Assembly: GCA_028678635.1 (NCBI GenBank)
Contig: JAJRDC010000173.1
Coordinates: 1 to 9,114 of the forward strand
Source of the DNA: Methanomicrobiales archaeon
GTDB taxonomy: Archaea > Halobacteriota > Methanomicrobia > Methanomicrobiales > JACTUA01
Direction: 5' to 3'
Length of the DNA: 9,114 nucleotides
Below are positions 1-5,527 of this stretch, piece after piece. The translations under genes and the position numbers were made by a program. The notes beneath the pieces are model-generated. The model was given only the letters and a program-made list of their open reading frames with translations, made no database searches and was not told where the DNA came from. Positions within the stretch are counted from its first letter, which is position 1, and every line of letters starts with the position of its first letter.

Positions 1-1
1 G

Positions 2-220
2 GCGGAGGACCTGGAAATATTCATTGCTCTCCTGCATCACCACATCTATCGGTGGGAAAGGGAGATAACAGTGCCGGCGGGGGGGGAGGAGAAAACAAAC
101 ACAACACGGAATATTGAGAAATCCTGCGGGAGGGGGCTCTGCCCCCTCCCGGTCCCTCCCCCACGACAAGAGGATAGACCACCACGCCGGTTGTTGAGAC
201 GGGCCAGATCTCCAACCTAG
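2..220 (+). CDS. Possible 3' end of an unidentified gene (partial at the window edge)
   Basis: This frame is open from the window edge to a TAG at 218-220. Its first 25 or so residues (AEDLEIFIALLHHHIYRWER) look protein-like, with alternating hydrophobic and charged residues. After about base 75 the frame becomes Gly/Pro/Arg-rich as it enters a G8 run and then the GC-rich repeat, so the last third of the product would be repeat-encoded. I do not recognise the family. An alternative is that a gene ends in another frame at the TAA at 66-68, in which case this frame is only a shadow. The start lies outside the window, so the call rests on residue composition alone. Confidence 0.25.
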   Translation, partial: AEDLEIFIALLHHHIYRWEREITVPAGGEEKTNTTRNIEKSCGRGLCPLPVPPPRQEDRPPRRLLRRARSPT

Positions 221-296
221 ACACCGGCGGGGGGTGCCCACGCGGCGGGGGCGGAGCCGCAGCGGAGCCCCCGAGAGGGTCTCACCGGCACACATA
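122..296 (-). repeat. GC-rich intergenic repeat, copy 1 (inverted relative to copy 2)
   Basis: The reverse complement of this segment aligns without gaps to 5214-5388 over 175 bases; paired positions always sum to 5510. Bases 223-277 are identical to the complement of 5233-5287 (55 of 55). Bases 122-175 are nearly identical to the partner. The 47 bases between them (176-222) are largely diverged but of equal length. The outer 19 bases (278-296) match with a few differences. The segment contains a perfect 10-bp hairpin and a second GC-rich palindromic block. It does not look protein-coding: the frames through it give Gly/Pro/Arg-rich sequence. It is probably a dispersed genomic repeat or a structured RNA element. 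The strand is assigned only by opposition to copy 2. Confidence 0.85.
128..150. repeat. Perfect hairpin inside repeat copy 1
   Basis: GGGAGGGGGC at 128-137 pairs with GCCCCCTCCC at 141-150 across a TCT loop, giving 10 consecutive base pairs, nearly all G-C. No T-tract follows on either side, so it is not a canonical intrinsic terminator. The matching hairpin in copy 2 (5360-5382) keeps nine of the ten pairs. Confidence 0.8.
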
Positions 297-352
297 AGAG
301 CGGGTAACCCGGTATCGGCCGATAAAGCGAACCGGCCGAGAAGGCTGACCCG

Positions 353-1228
353 TCAGCGGTAGAAGGGCTCGCGGCGGCGGACCGCCTCGCAGAAGAGGGC
401 TTCCAGCTCGTCCCCGGACTTCCCCCGGATGTCCAGGAGGTTGTCGTTCCGCAGCAGGCAGGGCTTCAGCTTCCCGTCCGATGTGACCCGGAGCCGGTTG
501 CAGAACGCGCAGAACTCGGTGTTGTGGCGCGGCCGGACCACCTCCACCTCGGCCCCGTCCAGGCAGTACTTCTTCCGGTGGTGCATGCGGCGGGTGAGAA
601 CCTGGCGGGACCGGGACGCCAGGTCCTCCTCCACCCGGTCGATGTCCCCATGGGAGGTGCAGCGGTTGAACTCCATGAGCTCGATCAACTGAAGGATCAG
701 GTTCCGGTTCCCCCGGACAAAGGCAAGGAAGTCCTCCACCTCGTCTTCGTTGACCCCTGAGAGGAGCACCATGTTCAGCTTGATGGGGGTGAGCCCGGAC
801 TCCTCGGCGGCGCGGATACCGGCCAGCACGTCGTCCAGGAGATCGCTCCCCGTGATCTCCCGGTACCGGTCGTGCCGCAGGCTGTCCAGGCTCACGTTCA
901 CCCGGGAGAGCCCGGCCTCCTTCAGCTCCCCTGCCCGGTCTGCGAGGAGGGTCGCGTTCGTGGTGAGGGACGACTCGATCCCCGGAGGCACCGCAGCGAT
1001 GATCTCACAGAGGTCGTCCCGGAGCAGGGGTTCCCCGCCCGTGAACTTCACAGTCCGGATCCCCAGGTTCCCGGCAGCCCGGAGGACCTCGGCGATCTCG
1101 GCTGCCGTCATCTCCCGGGCAGGGGCGCATTCCCCTTCGGCATGGCAGTAGAAGCAGCGGAGGTTGCAGCGCGCGGTCAGGGCGATCCGCAGGTTGGTAA
1201 ACGGCCGCCCGTAGGTGTCCTTCAGCAC
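353..1228 (-). CDS. moaA: GTP 3',8-cyclase MoaA (radical SAM, molybdopterin biosynthesis)
   Basis: MoaA rearranges GTP to 3',8-cyclo-GTP, the first step of molybdopterin (Mo/W cofactor) synthesis, which methanogens need for formylmethanofuran dehydrogenase and formate dehydrogenase. Numbering from a GTG at 1226-1228 (291 residues): the radical SAM motif CNLRCFYC has Cys21, 25 and 28; FTGGEP is at 62-67 and TTNA at 89-92; the second [4Fe-4S] ligand set CX2CX13C is Cys240, 243 and 257. The frame extends to an ATG at 1268-1270, but that start would overlap rlmE by 49 bases. The GTG gives the usual archaeal opening (VLKDTYGRPFTNLRI) and overlaps the rlmE stop by only seven bases, so I prefer it. 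The protein ends REPFYR without the C-terminal double glycine known from bacterial MoaA. It lies in one minus-strand unit with rlmE. Family assignment is secure; the start is inferred. Confidence 0.93.
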   Translation of the reverse strand: MLKDTYGRPFTNLRIALTARCNLRCFYCHAEGECAPAREMTAAEIAEVLRAAGNLGIRTVKFTGGEPLLRDDLCEIIAAVPPGIESSLTTNATLLADRAGELKEAGLSRVNVSLDSLRHDRYREITGSDLLDDVLAGIRAAEESGLTPIKLNMVLLSGVNEDEVEDFLAFVRGNRNLILQLIELMEFNRCTSHGDIDRVEEDLASRSRQVLTRRMHHRKKYCLDGAEVEVVRPRHNTEFCAFCNRLRVTSDGKLKPCLLRNDNLLDIRGKSGDELEALFCEAVRRREPFYR

Positions 1229-1821
1229 GGGTCCCGTCCCGCCAGAAAATGCCTGGCCACGATGTAGCACTCCCTGCTCCCCTTCCGGGTAGACGAGGGA
1301 CGGTACACCCGGACGGACCGGAAGGACCGCTTCACCTCGGCCAGGAACTCCTCGAAAAGGTCCCCCTGGAAGGATTTCACCACAAAGGTCCCGCCCCTTC
1401 CAAGGACGGTGGACGCGAGCCTGAGCGCCTCCTCACCCAGGGAGACGGCCCGGGCCTGGTCCATGTCCCGGTTCCCCGAGAGCTTCGGGGCGGCGTCGGA
1501 GAGGACGACGGAGACGCACGGGAGAATCTCCCGGATCCGGGCCTGCACCGCCGGCTGGGAGAAGTCGCCCACAAGAAGGGTTGCCCCCGGTACTGGGGCG
1601 ATGGGCTGCAGGTCCACCCCCACCACCGGCCCGCGGGTGAGGGAGGTGAGGACCTGGAGCCAGGAACCGGGGGCTGCCCCGAGGTCAAGGACTGCGTCTC
1701 CCTCCCGGACCACCCGGTGACGCTCCTGGATCTCCCGCAACTTGAACGCGGCGCGGGACCGGTATCCCTCCTGCGCGGCGCGGCGGTGCAAACGGTCACC
1801 TGCCCAGCGGGGGTTGCTCAC
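1222..1821 (-). CDS. rlmE: RlmE/FtsJ-family 23S rRNA uridine-2'-O-methyltransferase
   Basis: This 199-residue protein is an SAM-dependent ribose 2'-O-methyltransferase of the RrmJ/FtsJ family, which modifies the A-loop of large-subunit rRNA. The N-terminus (GYRSRAAFKL) is the family signature. The SAM-binding loop is LDLGAAPGSW at 45-54, and Asp70 ends the second strand (VVGVDL). The catalytic tetrad is complete: Lys27, Asp109 (SDAAP), Lys149 (VVKSFQG) and Glu184 (SRECY), matching the K-D-K-E set of E. coli RrmJ. There is no C-terminal TRAM domain, which some euryarchaeal homologues carry. The start codon is GTG at 1819-1821, preceded by GGGAG at a normal distance. The gene is first in a minus-strand unit with moaA and diverges from pcn. 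The exact target nucleotide is inferred from the family. Confidence 0.93.
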   Translation of the reverse strand: MSNPRWAGDRLHRRAAQEGYRSRAAFKLREIQERHRVVREGDAVLDLGAAPGSWLQVLTSLTRGPVVGVDLQPIAPVPGATLLVGDFSQPAVQARIREILPCVSVVLSDAAPKLSGNRDMDQARAVSLGEEALRLASTVLGRGGTFVVKSFQGDLFEEFLAEVKRSFRSVRVYRPSSTRKGSRECYIVARHFLAGRDPC

Positions 1822-1877
1822 CGCCTGACTCCCGATCCGGCCGGCCTCATGGATGCGTAGCCTCCCGTATCCATACC

Positions 1878-1897
1878 ATTTAAAATATGCTTATATA
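1878..1897. promoter_or_regulatory. Divergent AT-rich promoter between rlmE and pcn
   Basis: The run from about 1878 to 1904 is strikingly AT-rich in a GC-rich background and contains TTTAAAATA (1879-1887) and TTATATA (1891-1897). Read on the plus strand, the first element would place a transcript start near 1908, leaving a short pcn leader with GAGG at 1919-1922. Read on the minus strand, either element could serve rlmE. Assignment of each box to a direction is inference. Confidence 0.6.
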
Positions 1898-1918
1898 GAT
1901 ACTAATAGAGCTTGTTAC

Positions 1919-1922
1919 GAGG
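1919..1922 (+). promoter_or_regulatory. Ribosome-binding site fixing the pcn start
   Basis: GAGG at 1919-1922 lies six bases before the ATG at 1929-1931. The upstream in-frame TTG at 1923-1925 would touch the site directly, so it is unlikely to be the start. This supports the 247-residue protein. Confidence 0.75.
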
Positions 1923-1928
1923 TTGTCG

Positions 1929-2672
1929 ATGTTCAAGGCTACCATCGATGCGGACACCTTCAGGGAGGCGATTGATGCAATCGCGGCACTGGTCACCGAG
2001 TGCCGCCTGCACGCGGATGCCAGTGGTATCCGGACCCGTGCCGTGGATACCGCCAACGTGGCCATGGTCTCCATGGACCTGAAGAAGGACGCATTCAAGT
2101 CCTATAGCGCCACCAAGGACGAACTTGGGATCGATATCGCGAAGATGAAGAATATCCTGGGGATGGTCACCAAGGCTGACCCCCTCTCCATGTCGCTCCC
2201 CGAAGCGGGCCACAAGCTGGAGATGTCGTTCCAGAGCTACCGGTACTCCATCACCCTTCTTGACGTGAACACGATCCGGAAGGATCCGAACCCGCCCACC
2301 ATCGAGCTCCCCGGAAAGATCGTGATCACCGGGGAAGCCCTGAACTCCGCCATCCGTGCTGCATCTGTCGTCTCGGACAAGATTGCCCTCGGGATCGACC
2401 CCAAGGCACAGAAGTTCTTCATGGTGGCCGAGGGTGACACCGACCACATCCGCCTGGAACTGGGGAAGGATGAACTGGTCTCCCTCTCGAACGTGGAAGC
2501 CCGTTCCCTCTTCTCCCTGGATTACCTGAAGGACATGGGAAAGGTGATGGCACGGGCGCCCCAGGTGGAGATCGCCCTCGGGATCGACCACCCGGTGAAG
2601 TTCTCCTTCCCCATTGCCGAGGGTGCAGGGAAGGTGGAGTACCTGCTCGCGCCCCGCATTGAGGCGGAGTGA
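1929..2672 (+). CDS. pcn: DNA polymerase sliding clamp (PCNA)
   Basis: The 247-residue product is the archaeal homotrimeric sliding clamp that encircles DNA and tethers the replicative polymerases, RFC, FEN1, ligase and other PIP-box proteins. It opens MFKATIDADTFREAIDAI as archaeal PCNAs do, has the VDTANVAMV stretch at 39-47, a polar interdomain connecting loop around 112-125 (DVNTIRKDPNPP) and the characteristic C-terminus LAPRIE. Its length is normal for the family. The start is ATG at 1929, chosen from the GAGG spacing and the family N-terminus rather than the in-frame TTG six bases upstream. Its TGA shares one base with the priL ATG (TGATG), so the clamp and primase subunits are probably translationally coupled. 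Transcription starts from the divergent AT-rich promoter shared with rlmE. Confidence 0.97.
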   Translation: MFKATIDADTFREAIDAIAALVTECRLHADASGIRTRAVDTANVAMVSMDLKKDAFKSYSATKDELGIDIAKMKNILGMVTKADPLSMSLPEAGHKLEMSFQSYRYSITLLDVNTIRKDPNPPTIELPGKIVITGEALNSAIRAASVVSDKIALGIDPKAQKFFMVAEGDTDHIRLELGKDELVSLSNVEARSLFSLDYLKDMGKVMARAPQVEIALGIDHPVKFSFPIAEGAGKVEYLLAPRIEAE

Positions 2673-3844
2673 TGCGGGGGCGCCTGGACCGGAAAGATCT
2701 CGCCAAATACCCTTTTTTGAAGGAAGCCCAGGAGTGGGTCGCCGGCCGGACGGGATCGCTCCCGGAGTTCTTTGCCAGCAACTATGGGCGCATCGCCGCC
2801 CGCCATGCCGTGGAACGGATCCGTGAGGCCATGGAAGGGGGCCGCCCACCGGCCCCCGGCCCCGATCGGCTGGACCCTGACCGCGAGGTGTACGCCTATG
2901 CCATTGCCCGGGTACTCGTTTCCTGCACGAAGGACCGGCTGCTGATGGACCGGCTCGCCCGGTACGAGGCGGAACGGGCCACCCGGTACCTGGCGGACGA
3001 GTCCCCTGCCACCCGGGCCCTGGTGGCCGAGGGGGTGGGCATGCCCGCCGAGACCGGCGATCTCACGGTCGCCAGGTACGTGGAGCTGGCCTCCCACCTG
3101 AAGGACGATCGCTGGCGCCTGGTGAACCGGGAGGTGGAGAGGGGGCGGGTCACCCTCGGCGACGGGGACCTCCCCGATCTCCTGGAGGAGCGGATCCGGA
3201 TCCAGCTCTTCTCCCAGCTCCCGCTCCCTGTTCCCCCCGCCATCTGCGAATTCCTTGCACCGCTGTCCGCCGAGCTCACCGCCGCCCACCAGCAGTACCT
3301 GCTCCGGGAGTTCGGATCCGTGGAGGAGGGAGCGTTCCCCCCCTGCATCCGGGCTCTCATCGCCGCCATCACCTCGGGGGCCAACCTCTCCCACAGTGGC
3401 CGGTTCGCCCTCACTGCCTTCCTCCACAACATCGGCATGAACCCGGTCCAGATCATGGAGCTCTTTGCCCGGGCACCGGACTTTGACCCGGGGAAGACCC
3501 AGTACCAGGTGGAGCACATCTCAGGGAGGAGCGGCACCGAGTACACCGCCCCTTCCTGCGCCACCATGCGGACCCATGGGATCTGCACGGGGAAGGACGG
3601 CCTCTGCACCCGGGTGAGCCACCCGCTCAGCTATTACCGGGCACAGAAACAGTGGAAAAAGCGGGGAACTGAATCAGCGGATCGCGCCCCGGATCAGCCA
3701 CCCGGCCACGGCCATGGTGGCGATGAAGACCAGAAGGGCCACCAGGTAGGCAGTCCCGGTGCTGTCGGGGAACGCCATGGGAAGGCCCACGAGAAGGACG
3801 ACAAAGATGACAAGGCTCGCCGCACAGACCAGGATGTCCAGTAG
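2672..3844 (+). CDS. priL: DNA primase large subunit PriL, with an unusual C-terminal tail
   Basis: PriL pairs with the catalytic subunit PriS to make RNA primers for replication. Its C-terminal domain holds a [4Fe-4S] cluster. Four conserved cysteines are present at residues 225 (FPPCIRAL), 296 (PSCATM), 305 (HGIC) and 312 (GLC), followed by the conserved TRVSHPLSYY. The N-terminal half (YPFLKEAQ near residue 12 onward) is the helical PriS-binding region. The start is ATG at 2672, overlapping the pcn stop, with GAGG at 2661-2664. Family members usually end soon after HPLSYY. Here the frame continues about 58 residues as a polar Gly/His/Asp/Lys-rich tail (from about 3665) lying entirely antisense to a small membrane-protein gene. 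The tail looks like accidental read-through after loss of an earlier stop rather than a domain. There is an out-of-frame TGA at 3670-3672, so a small indel could be the cause. Confidence 0.94.
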   Translation: MRGRLDRKDLAKYPFLKEAQEWVAGRTGSLPEFFASNYGRIAARHAVERIREAMEGGRPPAPGPDRLDPDREVYAYAIARVLVSCTKDRLLMDRLARYEAERATRYLADESPATRALVAEGVGMPAETGDLTVARYVELASHLKDDRWRLVNREVERGRVTLGDGDLPDLLEERIRIQLFSQLPLPVPPAICEFLAPLSAELTAAHQQYLLREFGSVEEGAFPPCIRALIAAITSGANLSHSGRFALTAFLHNIGMNPVQIMELFARAPDFDPGKTQYQVEHISGRSGTEYTAPSCATMRTHGICTGKDGLCTRVSHPLSYYRAQKQWKKRGTESADRAPDQPPGHGHGGDEDQKGHQVGSPGAVGERHGKAHEKDDKDDKARRTDQDVQ

Positions 3845-3892
3845 CTTCGGATTCATCTTCTGGGTCCGGGATCCCGTGCGGGTCTGCGCCAT
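3674..3892 (-). CDS. Small two-helix membrane protein of unknown function
   Basis: The 72-residue product has a short basic N-terminus (residues 1-16) and two clear hydrophobic helices, about 18-38 (LLDILVCAASLVIFVVLLVG) and 47-67 (TAYLVALLVFIATMAVAGWL), ending in Arg-rich IRGAIR. It would be an integral membrane protein with a short loop (PMAFPDSTG) between the helices. Codon third positions in this frame are overwhelmingly G or C, as in neighbouring genes, whereas the opposite priL tail frame is much more mixed; this favours the minus strand as the coding strand. Start ATG at 3890-3892 has no Shine-Dalgarno sequence; an internal ATG at 3853-3855 (MNPKLLDIL) would still keep both helices. 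A weak AT-rich element near 3919-3928 could drive a leaderless transcript. I do not recognise the family. Confidence 0.65.
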   Translation of the reverse strand: MAQTRTGSRTQKMNPKLLDILVCAASLVIFVVLLVGLPMAFPDSTGTAYLVALLVFIATMAVAGWLIRGAIR

Positions 3893-3984
3893 ACCATAGT
3901 TGAGCTGCCATCCAAGCTGATATCTCTATCCTTTCCGACACGGGGAACACTACCTTCATCTGCCGGCGCATCCATGCCGGTGGT

Positions 3985-4533
3985 ATGGAGCGGACAGAAG
4001 CCCTCGCACTGCTCTCCCGCCACGTGCAGGGGGTATCGCTGCGATCGCACTGCATCGCCACCGGTGCTGTCATGCGGGAGGCAGCGGCGGCCCTTGGAGC
4101 GGATCCCGCACGGTGGGAAACCATCGGCATCCTCCATGACATTGACTTCGAGGAGGTGGGGGGGGACATGCAGCGGCACGGGATCCGGGGGGCCGAGATC
4201 CTGGCGGCGGCCGGCGTGGACGGGGAGATCTGCAGCGTGGTCACACGGCACAACCACCAGCTCTTTGGAGGATATACCGCACCCCTGGAGGTGGTGCTCC
4301 AGGCAGCGGACTCGGTCTCCGGCCTGGTCATCGCCTGCGCTCTTGTCAAGGGCGGGGCGGTGACCGGGGTGACGGAGAAAACGGTGAGAAAGAAGTTCAG
4401 GGAGAAGGGGTTTGCGGCCGGCTGCGATCGGGAACGGATCCTGCCTGTGGAGGCGGTGATGCCCCTCCCCCGGTTTTATGACTGTGCCATCCGGGGGATC
4501 ACCCGCGTGAAGGAGGATCTGGGGCTCCACTAG
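3985..4533 (+). CDS. HD-domain metal-dependent phosphohydrolase
   Basis: This 182-residue protein is a compact HD-superfamily domain. The metal-binding signature is visible: His22 (SLRSHCIA), the His51-Asp52 pair (IGILHDIDFE) and Asp109 (LQAADSVSGL), with additional histidines at 65, 89 and 91 (RHNHQ) that could also bind metal. Such proteins hydrolyse phosphoester bonds of nucleotides or related compounds; the substrate cannot be told from sequence. No extra sensor or nuclease domain is present. The ATG at 3985 is preceded by GGTGGT (3979-3984), a close-set ribosome-binding site. The gene lies 26 bases before the ThiN gene on the same strand, so the two are probably co-transcribed, which hints at a link to thiamine or a phosphorylated metabolite, but this is context only. 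It diverges from the small membrane gene across 92 bases. Confidence 0.85.
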   Translation: MERTEALALLSRHVQGVSLRSHCIATGAVMREAAAALGADPARWETIGILHDIDFEEVGGDMQRHGIRGAEILAAAGVDGEICSVVTRHNHQLFGGYTAPLEVVLQAADSVSGLVIACALVKGGAVTGVTEKTVRKKFREKGFAAGCDRERILPVEAVMPLPRFYDCAIRGITRVKEDLGLH

Positions 4534-4559
4534 GACGACGAGGGGAAGGGGGGAAAACG

Positions 4560-5123
4560 ATGGCAACCGAAGAGGAGAGGAAGGAGGTGCTGAGACATCT
4601 CCGGGACGCCGTTTCGCAGCTGGTGGCCGGGATGGATCCCGGGCTCGTCCCGGAGGTGGGTACCAATCTCGTGTACGCGGTGCCCGGGGCCCGATCGCCC
4701 GGAGAGGTGGCGGCGGTGGAAGGCCGGATCGTCCTGCTGAAGGGGAAGGTTCACCCGGTAGGAGACGTGGCCTTCGGGGCCAGCGACCACATGGCCCGGG
4801 TGGTCCTGACCGCGCTGCGGTTTGATCCCAGGATCAGGGCGGCGGGGAACGTCCGGTTCTCGGGGGAGGCGGTGGAACGGCTGGAGGACCTGCTTCTGGA
4901 GGTCTGCGAGTTCGACCGCCGGAAGGAACCGCCGGGGGTCTCCACCATGGACTGGGGGGTGGCCCACTGCTGCCGGGAGAGCGTCCCTGACGTGATCTAT
5001 GACCGGGGCGGGGTGGGGAAAGAGGCCATGATCCGGATCCTGGGGGAGGACCCGGGAACGGTGGCCTCCCGGATCATCCAGCTGGGGCAGCGCCTCAGGA
5101 TGCAGGGCGAACATCCGGAGTAA
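4560..5123 (+). CDS. Stand-alone ThiN-type thiamine-phosphate synthase
   Basis: The 187-residue product matches the ThiN domain, which joins the pyrimidine (HMP-PP) and thiazole phosphates to form thiamine monophosphate in archaea. Visible family blocks are MDPGLVPEVGTNLVYA (25-40), EVAAVEGRI (49-57), FGASDHMARVVLTA (72-85), DPRIRAAGNVRFS (near 90-101) and the second-half DWGVAHC / PDVIYDRGGVGKEAMI. ThiN usually occurs fused to ThiD, or as the ligand domain of the thiamine regulator ThiR behind a helix-turn-helix. Here neither partner is attached. Arg56 and His77 have the same 21-residue spacing as the two residues I recall as catalytic in Pyrobaculum ThiDN (Arg320, His341), favouring an enzyme over a sensor; that recollection should be checked. 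A purine-rich stretch (GGAAGGGGGG) precedes the ATG. It is probably co-transcribed with the HD-domain gene. Confidence 0.82.
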   Translation: MATEEERKEVLRHLRDAVSQLVAGMDPGLVPEVGTNLVYAVPGARSPGEVAAVEGRIVLLKGKVHPVGDVAFGASDHMARVVLTALRFDPRIRAAGNVRFSGEAVERLEDLLLEVCEFDRRKEPPGVSTMDWGVAHCCRESVPDVIYDRGGVGKEAMIRILGEDPGTVASRIIQLGQRLRMQGEHPE

Positions 5124-5186
5124 GACGATATCTGGAACACTCCCGCGGGCTCGCCGCCCCCGCCCCACTCTCGTTTGATCTCGTTC

Positions 5187-5208
5187 ATCTTTTCTCGCCA
5201 GTTTTTCC
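5187..5208 (+). terminator. T-rich terminator downstream of the ThiN gene
   Basis: TTTT at 5190-5193 and TTTTT at 5202-5206 sit in an otherwise GC-rich stretch about 65-85 bases after the ThiN stop. Archaeal termination typically uses such T-tracts. No strong hairpin immediately precedes them. Confidence 0.5.
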
Positions 5209-5213
5209 AATAG

Positions 5214-5388
5214 TATGCGTACTGGTGGGACGCTCTCGGGGGCTCCGCTGCGGCTCCGCCCCCGCCGCGTGGGCACCCCCCGCCGGTTGATCCCGAACGG
5301 AGAAGCTCCGGGAAAATTACCGGACTGGCCACCCATCCTCTCGTCGCGGGGGAGGGACCGGGAGGGGGCAGCGCACCCTCCCGCACGA
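5214..5388 (+). repeat. GC-rich intergenic repeat, copy 2
   Basis: This is the inverted partner of 122-296, aligned without gaps over 175 bases. Its 55-base core (5233-5287) is identical to the complement of 223-277. It contains a palindromic block in which GGGGGC (5238-5243) can pair with GCCCCC (5258-5263), and a direct 7-base repeat GCTCCGC at 5242-5248 and 5253-5259. The second conserved block (5335-5388) carries the hairpin at 5360-5382. The 47 bases between (5288-5334) match copy 1 at only about 18 positions. Long frames across this area on both strands encode Gly/Pro/Arg-rich sequence and I do not regard them as genes. The rest of the gap to rps17e (5389-5527) holds only the promoter. 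Confidence 0.85.
5360..5382. repeat. Hairpin inside repeat copy 2
   Basis: GGGAGGGGGC (5360-5369) faces GCACCCTCCC (5373-5382) across an AGC loop. Nine of ten positions pair; one G-A mismatch (5367/5375) replaces a G-C pair of copy 1. Both the loop and the stem therefore differ by one base between copies while the fold is kept. Confidence 0.65.
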
Positions 5389-5470
5389 AGCCGGGATAAC
5401 TTCCAGGAGATGAATTCCTTCGAAAACCGAAGTGCTGATCACCCAATTCGGTAGGGCGCCCCCGCCAATA

Positions 5471-5480
5471 TCCTTTTAAC
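5471..5480 (+). promoter_or_regulatory. Probable TATA box of rps17e
   Basis: TCCTTTTAAC is an AT-rich element about 50 bases before the rps17e ATG. A start some 25 bases downstream would give a leader of about 25 bases carrying AGGA (5515-5518), which fits a leadered ribosomal-protein transcript. Confidence 0.5.
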
Positions 5481-5527
5481 CTCTCCCGGCGCATGGGTGA
5501 TGCACAGACCTGACAGGAACGGTGGAA

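Noticed and set aside
21..224. Minus-strand frame of 67 codons in repeat copy 1
   Set aside because: Its sequence is dictated by the repeat and G/C runs (poly-Pro stretch), with no ribosome-binding site or recognisable family.
5132..5200. Possible CRISPR or tandem repeat in the GC-rich gap
   Set aside because: Only a single imperfect duplication (TCTCGTT twice near 5170-5186) is present; there is no repeat-spacer periodicity anywhere in the window.
122..5388. Transposon or insertion sequence bounded by the inverted repeats
   Set aside because: The interval contains only core housekeeping genes and no transposase, integrase or target duplication, so the repeats are not treated as transposon ends.
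5405..5440. C/D-box-like motifs (AGATGA, then CTGA) upstream of rps17e
   Set aside because: The C box is imperfect and no paired C'/D' boxes or terminal stem are visible, so a guide RNA is not supported.
4997..5494. Long minus-strand frame (165 codons) covering the end of the ThiN gene and repeat copy 2
   Set aside because: It is Gly/Pro/Arg-rich, runs antisense to a clear gene for part of its length and is otherwise created by the GC-rich repeat. It shows no domain-like sequence.
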